Shown here: positions 26,724 to 34,575 of the stretch, in pieces | Layout of the letters: each line of letters opens with the position of its first letter | How positions within the stretch are numbered: position 1 is the stretch's first letter | NCBI RefSeq assembly: GCF_900109855.1 | Contig: NZ_FOBO01000012.1 | Location: 1 to 64,000, forward strand | Length of the DNA stretch: 64,000 nucleotides | Origin: Roseovarius tolerans | GTDB taxonomy: Bacteria; Pseudomonadota; Alphaproteobacteria; Rhodobacterales; Rhodobacteraceae | Direction of reading: 5' to 3' | Program-made: the position numbers and the translations under genes | The notes under the pieces: generated by a model | Told to the model about the DNA's origin: nothing | What the model saw: only the letters and a program-made list of their open reading frames with translations | Databases searched by the model: none

Positions 26724-27965
26724 TCAGCTCCTTTCCTCAATCGGTGTTCGGGCCAAGAGCGCAATGGCCATGAGTTTGAGCGCGCAGGGCAGCCCGCCAT
26801 AGAACAGGCTGAGCAGGCGCAGGGCACCTTCGTCGTTGTCCTGCCCGGCGGCAAAACCGCCCGCCTGCAACAGCGGCAAGAGGCTTACGGCGGCCAGCGC
26901 GAGGGTGAATTTCGACACGAAGGACCACAGGCCGAACCCTTCGGCGGCACCGGGCGAGATATCCGACAGGCGGCGCGCGAAGAGCGCGGGCAGCAGCGTC
27001 ATGTCCGCGCCCACGGCTGCGCCGGAGACGACGCAGATGATGCCAAATGCCCAGAGATCGCCCGCGCCCAGCAGGATGGCCCAGGCAAAGGCCGCGATGG
27101 CCAGAACCATCGCACCGAGCAGCACGCGTTTCGCGCCATAGAATTCGGCTAGTTTGCTCCACGCCGGGGCGGCGAGTGCAGCGGACAGGAAGAAGATCAG
27201 AAGGAAAGGCCCCTCCCATCCCGGCGCTTGAAGGCGGCTTTCGACGAAGAACAGAAAGAGCGTGGAACTGACCGCCACGGGGGCCGCGTTGAACAGCGCC
27301 ACGATCAGCAGCCGCCGCGCGGTTTGATCGCGCAGGACGGGGCCAAAGCCGGTGCCGTCGGGCACGTCGGTGGCTCCCCATTGCCCGGTCATGGCAAGCG
27401 CCGCGACAACGGCGAGCGCGGCAAACGCCACCGCGAAACCCGCATAGCCACCAAGTGCCAGCGGGGCCACGGCGGCGGCACAGATGCCCAGAAGCGCGCC
27501 GGTTTCGCGCCAGCGGGCAAGGCGCAGATGACCCTGACCCGGCAGATGGGCGGCGCTTGCGACCCCTTGAGCGTAAAAGCAGATGGTGAGGTAGCTGAAG
27601 GCGGAAAAGACCACGGTGAGCATGCCGGCGAACCACCACAGCGGCGCAATCGGAGGCGTCACGGCGAACAATCCCAGCATCGCCGCCGCCATCGCCGCAA
27701 CAGCCACGGCGACACTTATCGCGCGATGCTGCCTGAGCCGCGCGCTTAGCCGTCCGAGCAGCGGGTCCTGCACCACATCGAGCAGGCGCAGCACGAACAG
27801 CACCGACCCGAGGGCGGCCAGCGACACGCCATATTCGTCCACGTAGAACTTGGGTGCGTGGATGTAGAGCGGCAGCCCCGCCGCCGCCAGAAGGGCGGCA
27901 AAGACGGCAAAACCGGGCAGTCGCGGGGCAAGGCCCGGAGCGGATATGGTGGCCGTGTGGCTCAC
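26724..27965 (-). CDS. MFS transporter of the RpoE-linked operon
   Basis: 413 residues from a GTG at 27965 that overlaps the DUF1365 stop by 4 nt (GTGA); this coupling decides the start over a longer frame. About twelve membrane helices with a cytoplasmic loop motif VQDPLLGRLSARL typical of the GPH/MFS_2 branch (sugar or lipid cation symporters). Substrate unknown. Position between DUF1365 and DUF3833 matches the stress operon of R. sphaeroides, so a lipid or lipid-product flippase is possible, as inference. Confidence 0.82.
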   Translation of the reverse strand: MSHTATISAPGLAPRLPGFAVFAALLAAAGLPLYIHAPKFYVDEYGVSLAALGSVLFVLRLLDVVQDPLLGRLSARLRQHRAISVAVAVAAMAAAMLGLFAVTPPIAPLWWFAGMLTVVFSAFSYLTICFYAQGVASAAHLPGQGHLRLARWRETGALLGICAAAVAPLALGGYAGFAVAFAALAVVAALAMTGQWGATDVPDGTGFGPVLRDQTARRLLIVALFNAAPVAVSSTLFLFFVESRLQAPGWEGPFLLIFFLSAALAAPAWSKLAEFYGAKRVLLGAMVLAIAAFAWAILLGAGDLWAFGIICVVSGAAVGADMTLLPALFARRLSDISPGAAEGFGLWSFVSKFTLALAAVSLLPLLQAGGFAAGQDNDEGALRLLSLFYGGLPCALKLMAIALLARTPIEERS

Positions 27966-28717
27966 CGGCTGATTTCCTCGGAGGGTGGCGGCGGCGGCGA
28001 GCGGAAGCGCGCGCCCTTCCACCACAGCTTGAGGGCCTGCCAGTGGATGAGGCCCAGCACTCGGCGTGATCCAAAGGGTCGGCGCAGCGCGGCCATGATC
28101 AGGCCGGCGGTCGTAAGCGGCGTGCGCGGGCCGACAAGGGTGGCGATGACGCCGCCATTGCCGCCCGAGAAATCGATCCAGATGCCGATCCGGTCGGGCC
28201 GCAGATCGAAGCGGAACTCATAGCCCCCTTCGATCCGCAGGAACGGCGAGACGTAGAAGATTTTGGTCGCATGCAGCCGGTCCTGCGCCGTAATCGGCGT
28301 AAGGTCATCGCGGTGGCACAGGTAGGAATGCCGTTCGCCATAGGTGTTGGACACTTCGGCGATGATCACCCGCACGTCATCCTGCGCGTCGCGGCAGATC
28401 CAGAACGAGACCGGGTTGAACACATGGCCCAACACGCGCGGTTGTGTCAAAAGCTCGATCCGGTCGGGCGCGGGCAGGCCACGCGCCGCCAGCGTCTCGC
28501 GCACCCAGGCGGCACCGCGCCCCGCCTTGGGCGCGCCGCCATGATCGCGGTCCCAGACCGAGGCGAGCCCGGTCCGGTTGCGGCCAAAGAGGCGTGGCGC
28601 GTCAAGCTGGCCCTCGGCATCCAGAAGCACATAGTCGATCCCGTAGCGAAACGCGTTCTCGACCGCGCCCTTGCGTCCGTGCCAGGTGTGGCCGGCAATA
28701 TGATCGACCGCACTCAT
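27962..28717 (-). CDS. DUF1365 family protein (candidate UfaO-type)
   Basis: 251 residues. DUF1365 features include the opening W.GRKGAVENAFRYGIDYVLLDAE, FNPVSFWIC, VSNTYGERHSYL and KIFYVSPFL. No signal peptide or membrane helix is clear. In R. sphaeroides the homologue beside the FAD oxidoreductase is, as I recall, linked to the oxygen-dependent step of furan fatty acid synthesis (UfaO); this is knowledge of a homologue, not seen here. It overlaps the FAD oxidoreductase stop by 4 nt. It belongs to the divergent partner operon of rpoE-chrR. Confidence 0.85.
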   Translation of the reverse strand: MSAVDHIAGHTWHGRKGAVENAFRYGIDYVLLDAEGQLDAPRLFGRNRTGLASVWDRDHGGAPKAGRGAAWVRETLAARGLPAPDRIELLTQPRVLGHVFNPVSFWICRDAQDDVRVIIAEVSNTYGERHSYLCHRDDLTPITAQDRLHATKIFYVSPFLRIEGGYEFRFDLRPDRIGIWIDFSGGNGGVIATLVGPRTPLTTAGLIMAALRRPFGSRRVLGLIHWQALKLWWKGARFRSPPPPPSEEISR

Positions 28718-30012
28718 TCCGCCGCCACCGACAGCGAATCGCGGGCACAGATCGCCTCGGCCACTTCAAGACCGCTCGACAGCCCGTCCTCGTGAAATCC
28801 GTGCCGCATCCATGCCCCGCAGAACCACGTGTTGCGCCGACCGTTCATCGCGCGCACCCGGCCCTGTGCGGCCAGCGTGGCCAGATCATAGACCGGGTGG
28901 TGCAAGGTCACCTGATCATAGATCAGTTCCTCGCGAATGGGGCGGGTGGTGTTGAGGGTCACGAAATGCGGATCGTCCTGCGGAATGGGTTGCAGGCTGT
29001 TCATCCAGTAGGTGAGGTCGATCTGGCCGCTGCGTTTGACCTTCGCCTCGGTATAGTTCCACGATGACCAGACCGCGCGTCGGTTGGGCATCACCGTTGC
29101 GTCGGCGTGCAGCGTGATTTCGTTGGGCTGATAGGTGATCGCCCCAAGATCGGCGCGCTCGGTTTCGTCGGCATCCGACAGAAGGCGCAGCGCATCGTCG
29201 CCATGGGCTGCGATCACCACCTCGTCGAAGAGTTCCCAGTCGCCGCCCGTCGCACGGACTTTGACGCCGTCATCAAGGCGCATCACCCCGGCCACCGGCG
29301 CGCCGAGGCGGATATCGACGCCCTTGGCGCGCATCGCCTGCTCCAGCCGGTCGACATAAGAGATCGAGCCGCCCTCGACCGTGAACCACTGATGCTGCTC
29401 GTCATAGCCCAGAAGGCCATGGTTCTTGAAGAACTGCACCATCGCGTGGGCCGGGAAATCGAGGATCTTCTCGACCGGGGTGGACCAGATCGCACCGGAG
29501 AAGGGCCGCAGATAGTAGTCGCGGAAATAGCGGCCAAGGCGCATCTTCTCGATCAGCCCGCCGATGGTCAGCCCCGGCTCCGCGGAGGCGGCAAGCGCGC
29601 CCGCGTTGAAGCGGAAGATGTCGCGCAGCATGGTCAGGAAACGTGGGTTGAGGGCATTGCGTTTCTGCGCGAAAAACGCCGCCGCACTATCGAGCCCGTA
29701 TTCGAACGCGCCACCCCGGATCGAGGCGCCGAAGCTCATGTTGCTCGTGACCACGGGCACATCGAGCCGGTCAAAGAGCGCGGTGAGATGCGGATACGTT
29801 GCATAGTTGAACACGATGAAGCCGGTATCGACCGGGCGGTCGCCCCGCTTGCCCGCAATGATCGTGCGGGCGTGTCCGCCAAGCCGCGGCTCGGCTTCGA
29901 AGAGCACTACGTTGTGAGAGGTCGAAAGACGCTCTGCCGCGCCCATTCCCGAGATTCCCGCGCCGATGACGGCAACCCTCTTGCGCGCGACCGCGCCGGT
30001 TTCGAATGGCAT
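28714..30012 (-). CDS. FAD-dependent amine-oxidase-like oxidoreductase (candidate UfaD-type)
   Basis: 432 residues. An FAD-binding GAGISGMGAAERL near residue 17, LGGHART as the second flavin contact, and a C-terminal WFCGAWMRHGFHEDGL place it in the NAD(P)/FAD amine-oxidase superfamily. The R. sphaeroides homologue in the same position divergent from rpoE is, from memory, a fatty-acid desaturase (UfaD) acting on methylated membrane acyl chains. It is the first gene of the operon, with an RpoE-like promoter at 30047-30075. Start codon ATG 30012 has only a weak ribosome site. Confidence 0.88.
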   Translation of the reverse strand: MPFETGAVARKRVAVIGAGISGMGAAERLSTSHNVVLFEAEPRLGGHARTIIAGKRGDRPVDTGFIVFNYATYPHLTALFDRLDVPVVTSNMSFGASIRGGAFEYGLDSAAAFFAQKRNALNPRFLTMLRDIFRFNAGALAASAEPGLTIGGLIEKMRLGRYFRDYYLRPFSGAIWSTPVEKILDFPAHAMVQFFKNHGLLGYDEQHQWFTVEGGSISYVDRLEQAMRAKGVDIRLGAPVAGVMRLDDGVKVRATGGDWELFDEVVIAAHGDDALRLLSDADETERADLGAITYQPNEITLHADATVMPNRRAVWSSWNYTEAKVKRSGQIDLTYWMNSLQPIPQDDPHFVTLNTTRPIREELIYDQVTLHHPVYDLATLAAQGRVRAMNGRRNTWFCGAWMRHGFHEDGLSSGLEVAEAICARDSLSVAAE

Positions 30013-30046
30013 GAGTGACGTTACCTGCGTTTTGAGTATTGCAAAG

Positions 30047-30075
30047 ACTTACGTGACGGGTGTGAAACCGGATTA
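30047..30075 (-). promoter_or_regulatory. RpoE-like promoter for the FAD oxidoreductase operon
   Basis: On the minus strand TAATCC (30075-30070), 18 nt, then TAAGT (30051-30047). This differs by one base per box from the TGATCC / TAAGA pattern I recall for Rhodobacter RpoE. The implied start is near 30040, about 28 nt before the ATG. Confidence 0.55.
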
Positions 30076-30097
30076 GAAAGAAATTTGGCAGGTCCGG

Positions 30098-30128
30098 TGA
30101 TCCGATCCTTGCCAAGCCGCGTATCAGA
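30098..30128 (+). promoter_or_regulatory. RpoE-like autoregulatory promoter for rpoE-chrR
   Basis: TGATCC (30098-30103), 18 nt, then TATCAGA (30122-30128). The -35 box is identical to the recalled RpoE consensus. The implied start near 30134 leaves a leader of about 100 nt to the GTG at 30237, and excludes the ATG at 30132 as a translated start from this promoter. Confidence 0.6.
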
Positions 30129-30236
30129 ATCATGAACACCGAAGCCACACTCACTGACGCGCCTGCGCCCTCGCCCATACCGGCGACGTATGATAAGACG
30201 CGGTCAAGAGCGGGCAAGGTGGCAGGAACGGCAATC

Positions 30237-30800
30237 GTGACATCGAAGAACGGAACGACACGACAGATTGAGAACGAGGATTGGGTGGCCTGTATCGCAC
30301 GTATTCGTGACACGCAGGATGAGGTAGCCTTTGCCCGGCTGTTCGCGCATTTTGCGCCCCGGGTGAAAGCATTTCTGATGCGGTCTGGTGCGGATTCGAC
30401 CCTGGCCGAGGAATGCACGCAGGAGGTGATGTCGGCCCTTTGGCAGAAGGCGCATATGTTCGACCCCGCGCGCGCCTCTGCTGCAACATGGATCTTTACC
30501 ATCGCGCGCAATCGCAAGATCGACGCGCTGCGCAAACAAAGACGACCCGAGCCCGAGCAACTGCCCTGGGGGCAGGACCCGGAACCGGATCAGGCCGATG
30601 TGCTGGCCCTGCAACAGGAAAGTGACCAACTGGGCGACGCTATCGCCGCCCTGCCCGAGAAACAGAGGGTGCTGATCGAAAAGGCGTATTTCGGCGATCT
30701 GAGCCATTCCGAAATCGCCGAACAGACCGGGCTGCCGCTCGGCACGATCAAATCCCGTATCAGATTGGCGCTGGACCGTTTGCGCCACGCAATGAAATGA
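30237..30800 (+). CDS. rpoE: RpoE-type ECF sigma factor (ChrR-controlled)
   Basis: 187 residues from the GTG at 30237, with AGGAA 8 nt upstream; an ATG at 30132 would add 35 residues but lies upstream of the likely transcript start. Region 2 (FARLFAHFAPRVKAFL, then EVMSALWQKAHMFDP, ATWIFTIARNRKIDALR) and region 4 (LPEKQRVLIEKAYFGDLSHSEIAEQ, with TIKSRIRLALDRLRHAM) are complete. It is followed at 10 nt by the anti-sigma chrR. In R. sphaeroides this pair responds to singlet oxygen. It probably drives its own promoter and the divergent operon. Confidence 0.93.
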   Translation: MTSKNGTTRQIENEDWVACIARIRDTQDEVAFARLFAHFAPRVKAFLMRSGADSTLAEECTQEVMSALWQKAHMFDPARASAATWIFTIARNRKIDALRKQRRPEPEQLPWGQDPEPDQADVLALQQESDQLGDAIAALPEKQRVLIEKAYFGDLSHSEIAEQTGLPLGTIKSRIRLALDRLRHAMK

Positions 30801-30810
30801 AGTGAATGCC

Positions 30811-31464
30811 ATGACACAACCCGCGATCAAACATCATCTGACCGACGCCCTGCTGATGGCCTATTCGGCAGGGACTTTGCCCGAAGCCTTCAGCCTGACG
30901 GTGGCGACGCATATCTCGATGTGCGACGAGTGCCGCGCGCGACTGGCCTCTTTCGACACGGTGGGCGGCACGCTGCTGGATCGCAGCGAAGCCGTCGAGA
31001 TGGGGGCCGATAGTCTCGCGGCGACGATGGCGCTGATAAGGGCTGGCGCGCCTGTCGAGAAACCCGCGCCGCGCAGGGCATCACATGATCTGCCGGCTCC
31101 GCTGCGCGACTATGTCGGGGGCGACCTGCAGGGCGTGCGCTGGCGGTCTGTCGGCATGGGGGTCAAACAGGCGATCCTGCCGACGTCGCGCGATGCCACG
31201 GCGCGGCTTCTGTATATTCCCGCCGGGGCCTCGGTGCCCGATCACGGCCATCGCGGCACCGAACTGACACTGGTGCTGCAGGGTGCGTTCGTTGACGAGG
31301 TGGATCATTTCGGCCCCGGTGACATCGAGGTGGCGAACGAAGATCTGAGCCACACCCCGGTCGCAGATATCGGCGCGGATTGCATCTGCCTTGCCGCGAC
31401 CGATGCGCCGTTGCGTTTCCGCTCGATCATGCCGCGCCTCGCGCAACCGTTCCTGCGGATCTAA
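30811..31464 (+). CDS. chrR: Anti-sigma factor ChrR, zinc/cupin type
   Basis: 217 residues from the ATG at 30811 (a GTG at 30802 is the alternative). The N-terminal zinc anti-sigma domain has a His near residue 9 and HxxxCxxC (H34, C38, C41), with the same 25-residue spacing between the first two His as in R. sphaeroides ChrR. The C-terminal cupin domain has PDHGHRGTE and a later His in DLSHTP, the second metal site needed for the singlet oxygen response. It holds RpoE inactive and releases it under photo-oxidative stress. A terminator hairpin follows at 31572. Confidence 0.92.
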   Translation: MTQPAIKHHLTDALLMAYSAGTLPEAFSLTVATHISMCDECRARLASFDTVGGTLLDRSEAVEMGADSLAATMALIRAGAPVEKPAPRRASHDLPAPLRDYVGGDLQGVRWRSVGMGVKQAILPTSRDATARLLYIPAGASVPDHGHRGTELTLVLQGAFVDEVDHFGPGDIEVANEDLSHTPVADIGADCICLAATDAPLRFRSIMPRLAQPFLRI

Positions 31465-31571
31465 GGGCCTGCGCGCGCCGGGCGGGTCGTCTTTGTCCTC
31501 CGGCCCTGACGATGCGGCCGGAGCGTGATTAATCCCCTCGAACGAACACTACTGACAGGACACCCCAAATG

Positions 31572-31601
31572 AAAACAGCACCGCGCGGGCGGTGCTGTTT
31601 T
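31572..31601. terminator. Bidirectional intrinsic terminator between chrR and the acidic protein gene
   Basis: A perfect 12-bp stem, arms 31572-31583 and 31590-31601, loop CGCGGG, with AAAA at the left base and TTTT at the right base. The U-run exists for both strands, so it can stop chrR (+) and the 696-residue gene (-). Confidence 0.85.
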
Positions 31602-31648
31602 CCTCTATGCAGTGCCGGTCAGGCGTGGCGCGGTGCCGGGCCTGCGCG

Positions 31649-33739
31649 TCAGCCCGCCTGACGTTTGTCCTGGGTCCGGAACTCGGTCTCTTCGGTGACG
31701 GCAAAGCGGCCGCCGGACAGCTTTTGCAGCTTGCCCTCGCGCAACAGCCTGCCGAAGGATCGCAAGCCATCCTCGCGCGAGAAATTATCTTTCTCGATCT
31801 CCTTGAGCTTGCCCATTAGCATCGGGCGCGAGAATTGCGGGCGGCCTTCGACGTCGGCGAGATAGGCCGCCGCCGCCTCCAGCAGATCAGGCAGGGCGGA
31901 GGCGCCCATTTCATCGGCATAGGCGACGAAACCGCCATCCGTGTCGGTGTCGATCTCGGCGTGTACATCGGCGGTCGAGATGCGGCGCGGGCGCACCGGA
32001 TCACGCGGTGTGTCGACGCGTTGCTCGGCCACCAGCTTGAGTGGCGCGGGGCGGCTCTCGGTCGGGCGCGAGCTGCGGGCCTCGGACGCCACCGCCTGCG
32101 GACGGCGCGGGCGCACCACATCGGCAAGGTCGGTGCGATAGGGCGTATCATCCACATCGCACTTGAGCTCCGATCCGGCCTGTTTCTCGGCGCGGGTCGC
32201 GGCGAGCGCGGCGCGCAGGTGCTGGATGGTGTTGCGCCGCTGGCTGGACGCCGGGGCCTTGAGTTGGGTGTCGGTCTCGTCAAAGATGCGCGACAGGTCG
32301 TCGCCGGCCTCAGCGCGGGAGAGTTTGCGACGTCCGGACCCGGTCTCCTTCGCGGGGTCTTCGATTTCGGGTTCTGCGGCCTCGGCGACCGGGGTCGGCT
32401 CGTCTTCTGCGACATCCTCTGCGATATCTTCTGCGCTGTCCAGCACATCCTCTGACGTCGCGTCCGGTGTCATTTCCGCCTCGACCTCGTCGAGTTCACG
32501 CTGGAGTTCGGCCTCGTCCTCGGGGCTGAGCGCGGCCTCTGTCTCATCAAAGAGATTGTCGGTGTCGTCACCTTCGGCCTCGTCGTCATCCTCTTCGAAC
32601 AAGCCCTGGTCGAGCGCCTCTTCCACGGGCTCTGCGGCGGCCTCGGGTGCATCCTCGGCTTCCTGCGCCGCCAGCGGCATGTCGTCCTCGGCAAGAGGCT
32701 CCGGCGCGGCTTCGGCGATCTCTTCGGGCAGATCCTCGGCAGTCTCGTCTTGCAAAACCTCCGCCGTGACCGGCGCTTCGGGTTCCGCAGGCGCATCCGA
32801 CATCAGTGCGGCCAGCGTATCCTCGAAACTGTCACGTTCCGCCGCTTCGGGCGCGGCATCCTCGACTAGATCGGCAAGTTCCGGGCTCACTTCTGCCGTC
32901 GCGTCCTCCTCATAGGTATCGGGCCAGAAGGCGGTATCGTCGGTCTCTGGCTGCACGAAATCCTGGGCGTGCTCGTCCTCGCTGTACTGATCATCTGCAG
33001 ACGGCGCGTCGCCGCTTACGACAGAGCGGATCATGTGCAGCTTGGCGGCGAAACTGTCGGGATCGGCGGCGAGCGGCGCGCGCAGCTCCTCGGCGGCGGG
33101 CGCGGGTGTCTCTGGGTCCGAGGGTGCTTCGATCTCGGGCTCTGCAACGGCCTCGGGCTCCATCTCGGCGGCTGCCTCGGGCTCGGGCTCCGGTTCGGCT
33201 ATCGCCTCGGGCTCATGCTCCGGTTCGGCCATGGCCTCGGGTTCAGGCGTGGCAACCGCAGGGGTGCTTTGCTCGGTCGGGGCCTCGGGTACGGTATCGG
33301 CGGCCAGTTCTTCGGCAACGGGGGCCTCTGCGCGGGGCTGCTCCGCAACCGGGTCTGCCAGCGGTGCCGCAAGGGCGGTGCGCGCGGCGGTTTCTTGCCT
33401 TGGTGCGTCTTCGGCAGTCGCTTGCTGTGTCGCCTCGGCGGCGGGCTGCTGTGGTTCGGCGGCGGGCTCGCTTGTGGCCTGCTCCTCGTCGGCGCGCAGC
33501 ACGATGCGGCCCTGATGTTCATGCGCCTCGACCCGGCGCGAGATTTCGCGCTCGGCGATCCGGGCCAGCATCTCGGCATCCGGCGTCGGCGGCTCTGCCC
33601 CGAAATAGCGGTCATCGGAGGCCAGATCGCGGAAATATTCCGCAATCGCCTTCATCGTGTCGAATGAATCGTCGAAACCTTCCAACGTGCACGAGAACGT
33701 ACCGTAGGAGACTGTTAGAATTTTGCTTGAACCAACCAT
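31649..33739 (-). CDS. Acidic low-complexity protein with conserved N-terminus and winged-helix-like C-terminus
   Basis: 696 residues from the ATG at 33739. Function unrecognised. Three parts are visible. Residues 1 to about 85 are compact and look conserved (SKILTVSYGTFSCTLEGFDD, then RIAEREISRRVE). Residues about 86 to 470 are Glu/Ala/Pro-rich, with EPEPEPEA-like repeats and presumably disordered. The last about 90 residues (LPDLLEAAAAYLADVEG..., then KLKEIEKDNFSREDGLRSFG, LLREGKLQKLSGGRFAV) resemble a winged helix. I recall similar proteins across Rhodobacterales under unhelpful names such as CheA or lipoprotein, but no such motif is present. No signal peptide. A DNA- or nucleoid-associated adaptor is speculation. 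It is divergent from thiamine diphosphokinase with 149 nt between. Confidence 0.7.
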   Translation of the reverse strand: MVGSSKILTVSYGTFSCTLEGFDDSFDTMKAIAEYFRDLASDDRYFGAEPPTPDAEMLARIAEREISRRVEAHEHQGRIVLRADEEQATSEPAAEPQQPAAEATQQATAEDAPRQETAARTALAAPLADPVAEQPRAEAPVAEELAADTVPEAPTEQSTPAVATPEPEAMAEPEHEPEAIAEPEPEPEAAAEMEPEAVAEPEIEAPSDPETPAPAAEELRAPLAADPDSFAAKLHMIRSVVSGDAPSADDQYSEDEHAQDFVQPETDDTAFWPDTYEEDATAEVSPELADLVEDAAPEAAERDSFEDTLAALMSDAPAEPEAPVTAEVLQDETAEDLPEEIAEAAPEPLAEDDMPLAAQEAEDAPEAAAEPVEEALDQGLFEEDDDEAEGDDTDNLFDETEAALSPEDEAELQRELDEVEAEMTPDATSEDVLDSAEDIAEDVAEDEPTPVAEAAEPEIEDPAKETGSGRRKLSRAEAGDDLSRIFDETDTQLKAPASSQRRNTIQHLRAALAATRAEKQAGSELKCDVDDTPYRTDLADVVRPRRPQAVASEARSSRPTESRPAPLKLVAEQRVDTPRDPVRPRRISTADVHAEIDTDTDGGFVAYADEMGASALPDLLEAAAAYLADVEGRPQFSRPMLMGKLKEIEKDNFSREDGLRSFGRLLREGKLQKLSGGRFAVTEETEFRTQDKRQAG

Positions 33740-33888
33740 ATTTAAAAGCTCGCTTTGCTTGCCTGCAAAGACAGTGTTTACCATGACCGCCAAGACCAAA
33801 GCGGCACGATTCTTCGATCTTTACCGTATCATTTCGTGGTCAGAATGTGTCATCAGACGAGTTAATGCAACGATAAGGGCTGCGAGAA

Positions 33889-34575
33889 ATGATTGTTCAC
33901 GAAAGCGATCCAATCACGCTTGTCGGCGGAGCGGGCCTTTCTGACCAGTTGTTCGATCAGGCGCTCGAGGTCGCGCCTCTGGTCGTCGCTGCCGATAGCG
34001 GGGCGGACCGCGCGCTTGACCACGGCATCACCCCGCGCGCGGTGATCGGCGATTTCGACAGCATCTCGCAAGCCGCAAGACGCGCCCTGCCAGAGACCGT
34101 TCTGCACCAGTTGCAGGATCAGGACAGCACCGATTTCGACAAATGCCTGCGCAGCGTCACGGCACCTCTGATTCTGGGCGTCGGGTTCTGCGGCGACCGG
34201 CTCGATCATCAGATGGCGGCCTGCAACGCACTGGTACGATATCCGGCGCAACGCTGTGTCCTGCTGGGCGAGACCGATCTGATGTTCCTCTGCCCGCCTG
34301 CGATCCATCTGCCACTGACTGCGGGCTGTCGCGTTTCGCTGTTCCCGATGGGCGCGGTCGAGGGCCTGTCCGACGGGCTGCAATGGCCGATTCGCGGATT
34401 GAATTTCTCGCCTGACGGGCAGATCGGCACGTCGAACGCGGCCACGGGGCCGGTGCATCTGACCTTCACCGCGCCCAAGATGCTGGTGATGCTGCCGTTG
34501 GACAGGCTGGACAGCGTGGTGGCCGCCCTTGCCGACAGCGCGGCCCGGTGGCCTGACGGGACCAACCCGAGATGA
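33889..34575 (+). CDS. Thiamine diphosphokinase
   Basis: 228 residues. Transfers pyrophosphate from ATP to thiamine to make thiamine diphosphate. GDFDS at 54-58 binds magnesium and ATP, DSTDFDK at 79-85 carries the catalytic acids, and GDRLDH at 102-107 is the third signature; the C-terminal beta domain ends in the TSNAATG thiamine-contact segment. The order and length fit TPK (thiN/tnr3 type). Its stop overlaps the following transporter start by 4 nt (ATGA), so the transporter may deliver a related cofactor or vitamin. Confidence 0.92.
   Translation: MIVHESDPITLVGGAGLSDQLFDQALEVAPLVVAADSGADRALDHGITPRAVIGDFDSISQAARRALPETVLHQLQDQDSTDFDKCLRSVTAPLILGVGFCGDRLDHQMAACNALVRYPAQRCVLLGETDLMFLCPPAIHLPLTAGCRVSLFPMGAVEGLSDGLQWPIRGLNFSPDGQIGTSNAATGPVHLTFTAPKMLVMLPLDRLDSVVAALADSAARWPDGTNPR

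Noticed and set aside
30132..30236. ATG at 30132 as rpoE start
   Set aside because: It would give a 35-residue extension not usual in the family and lies at or before the predicted transcript start; the GTG at 30237 has AGGAA.
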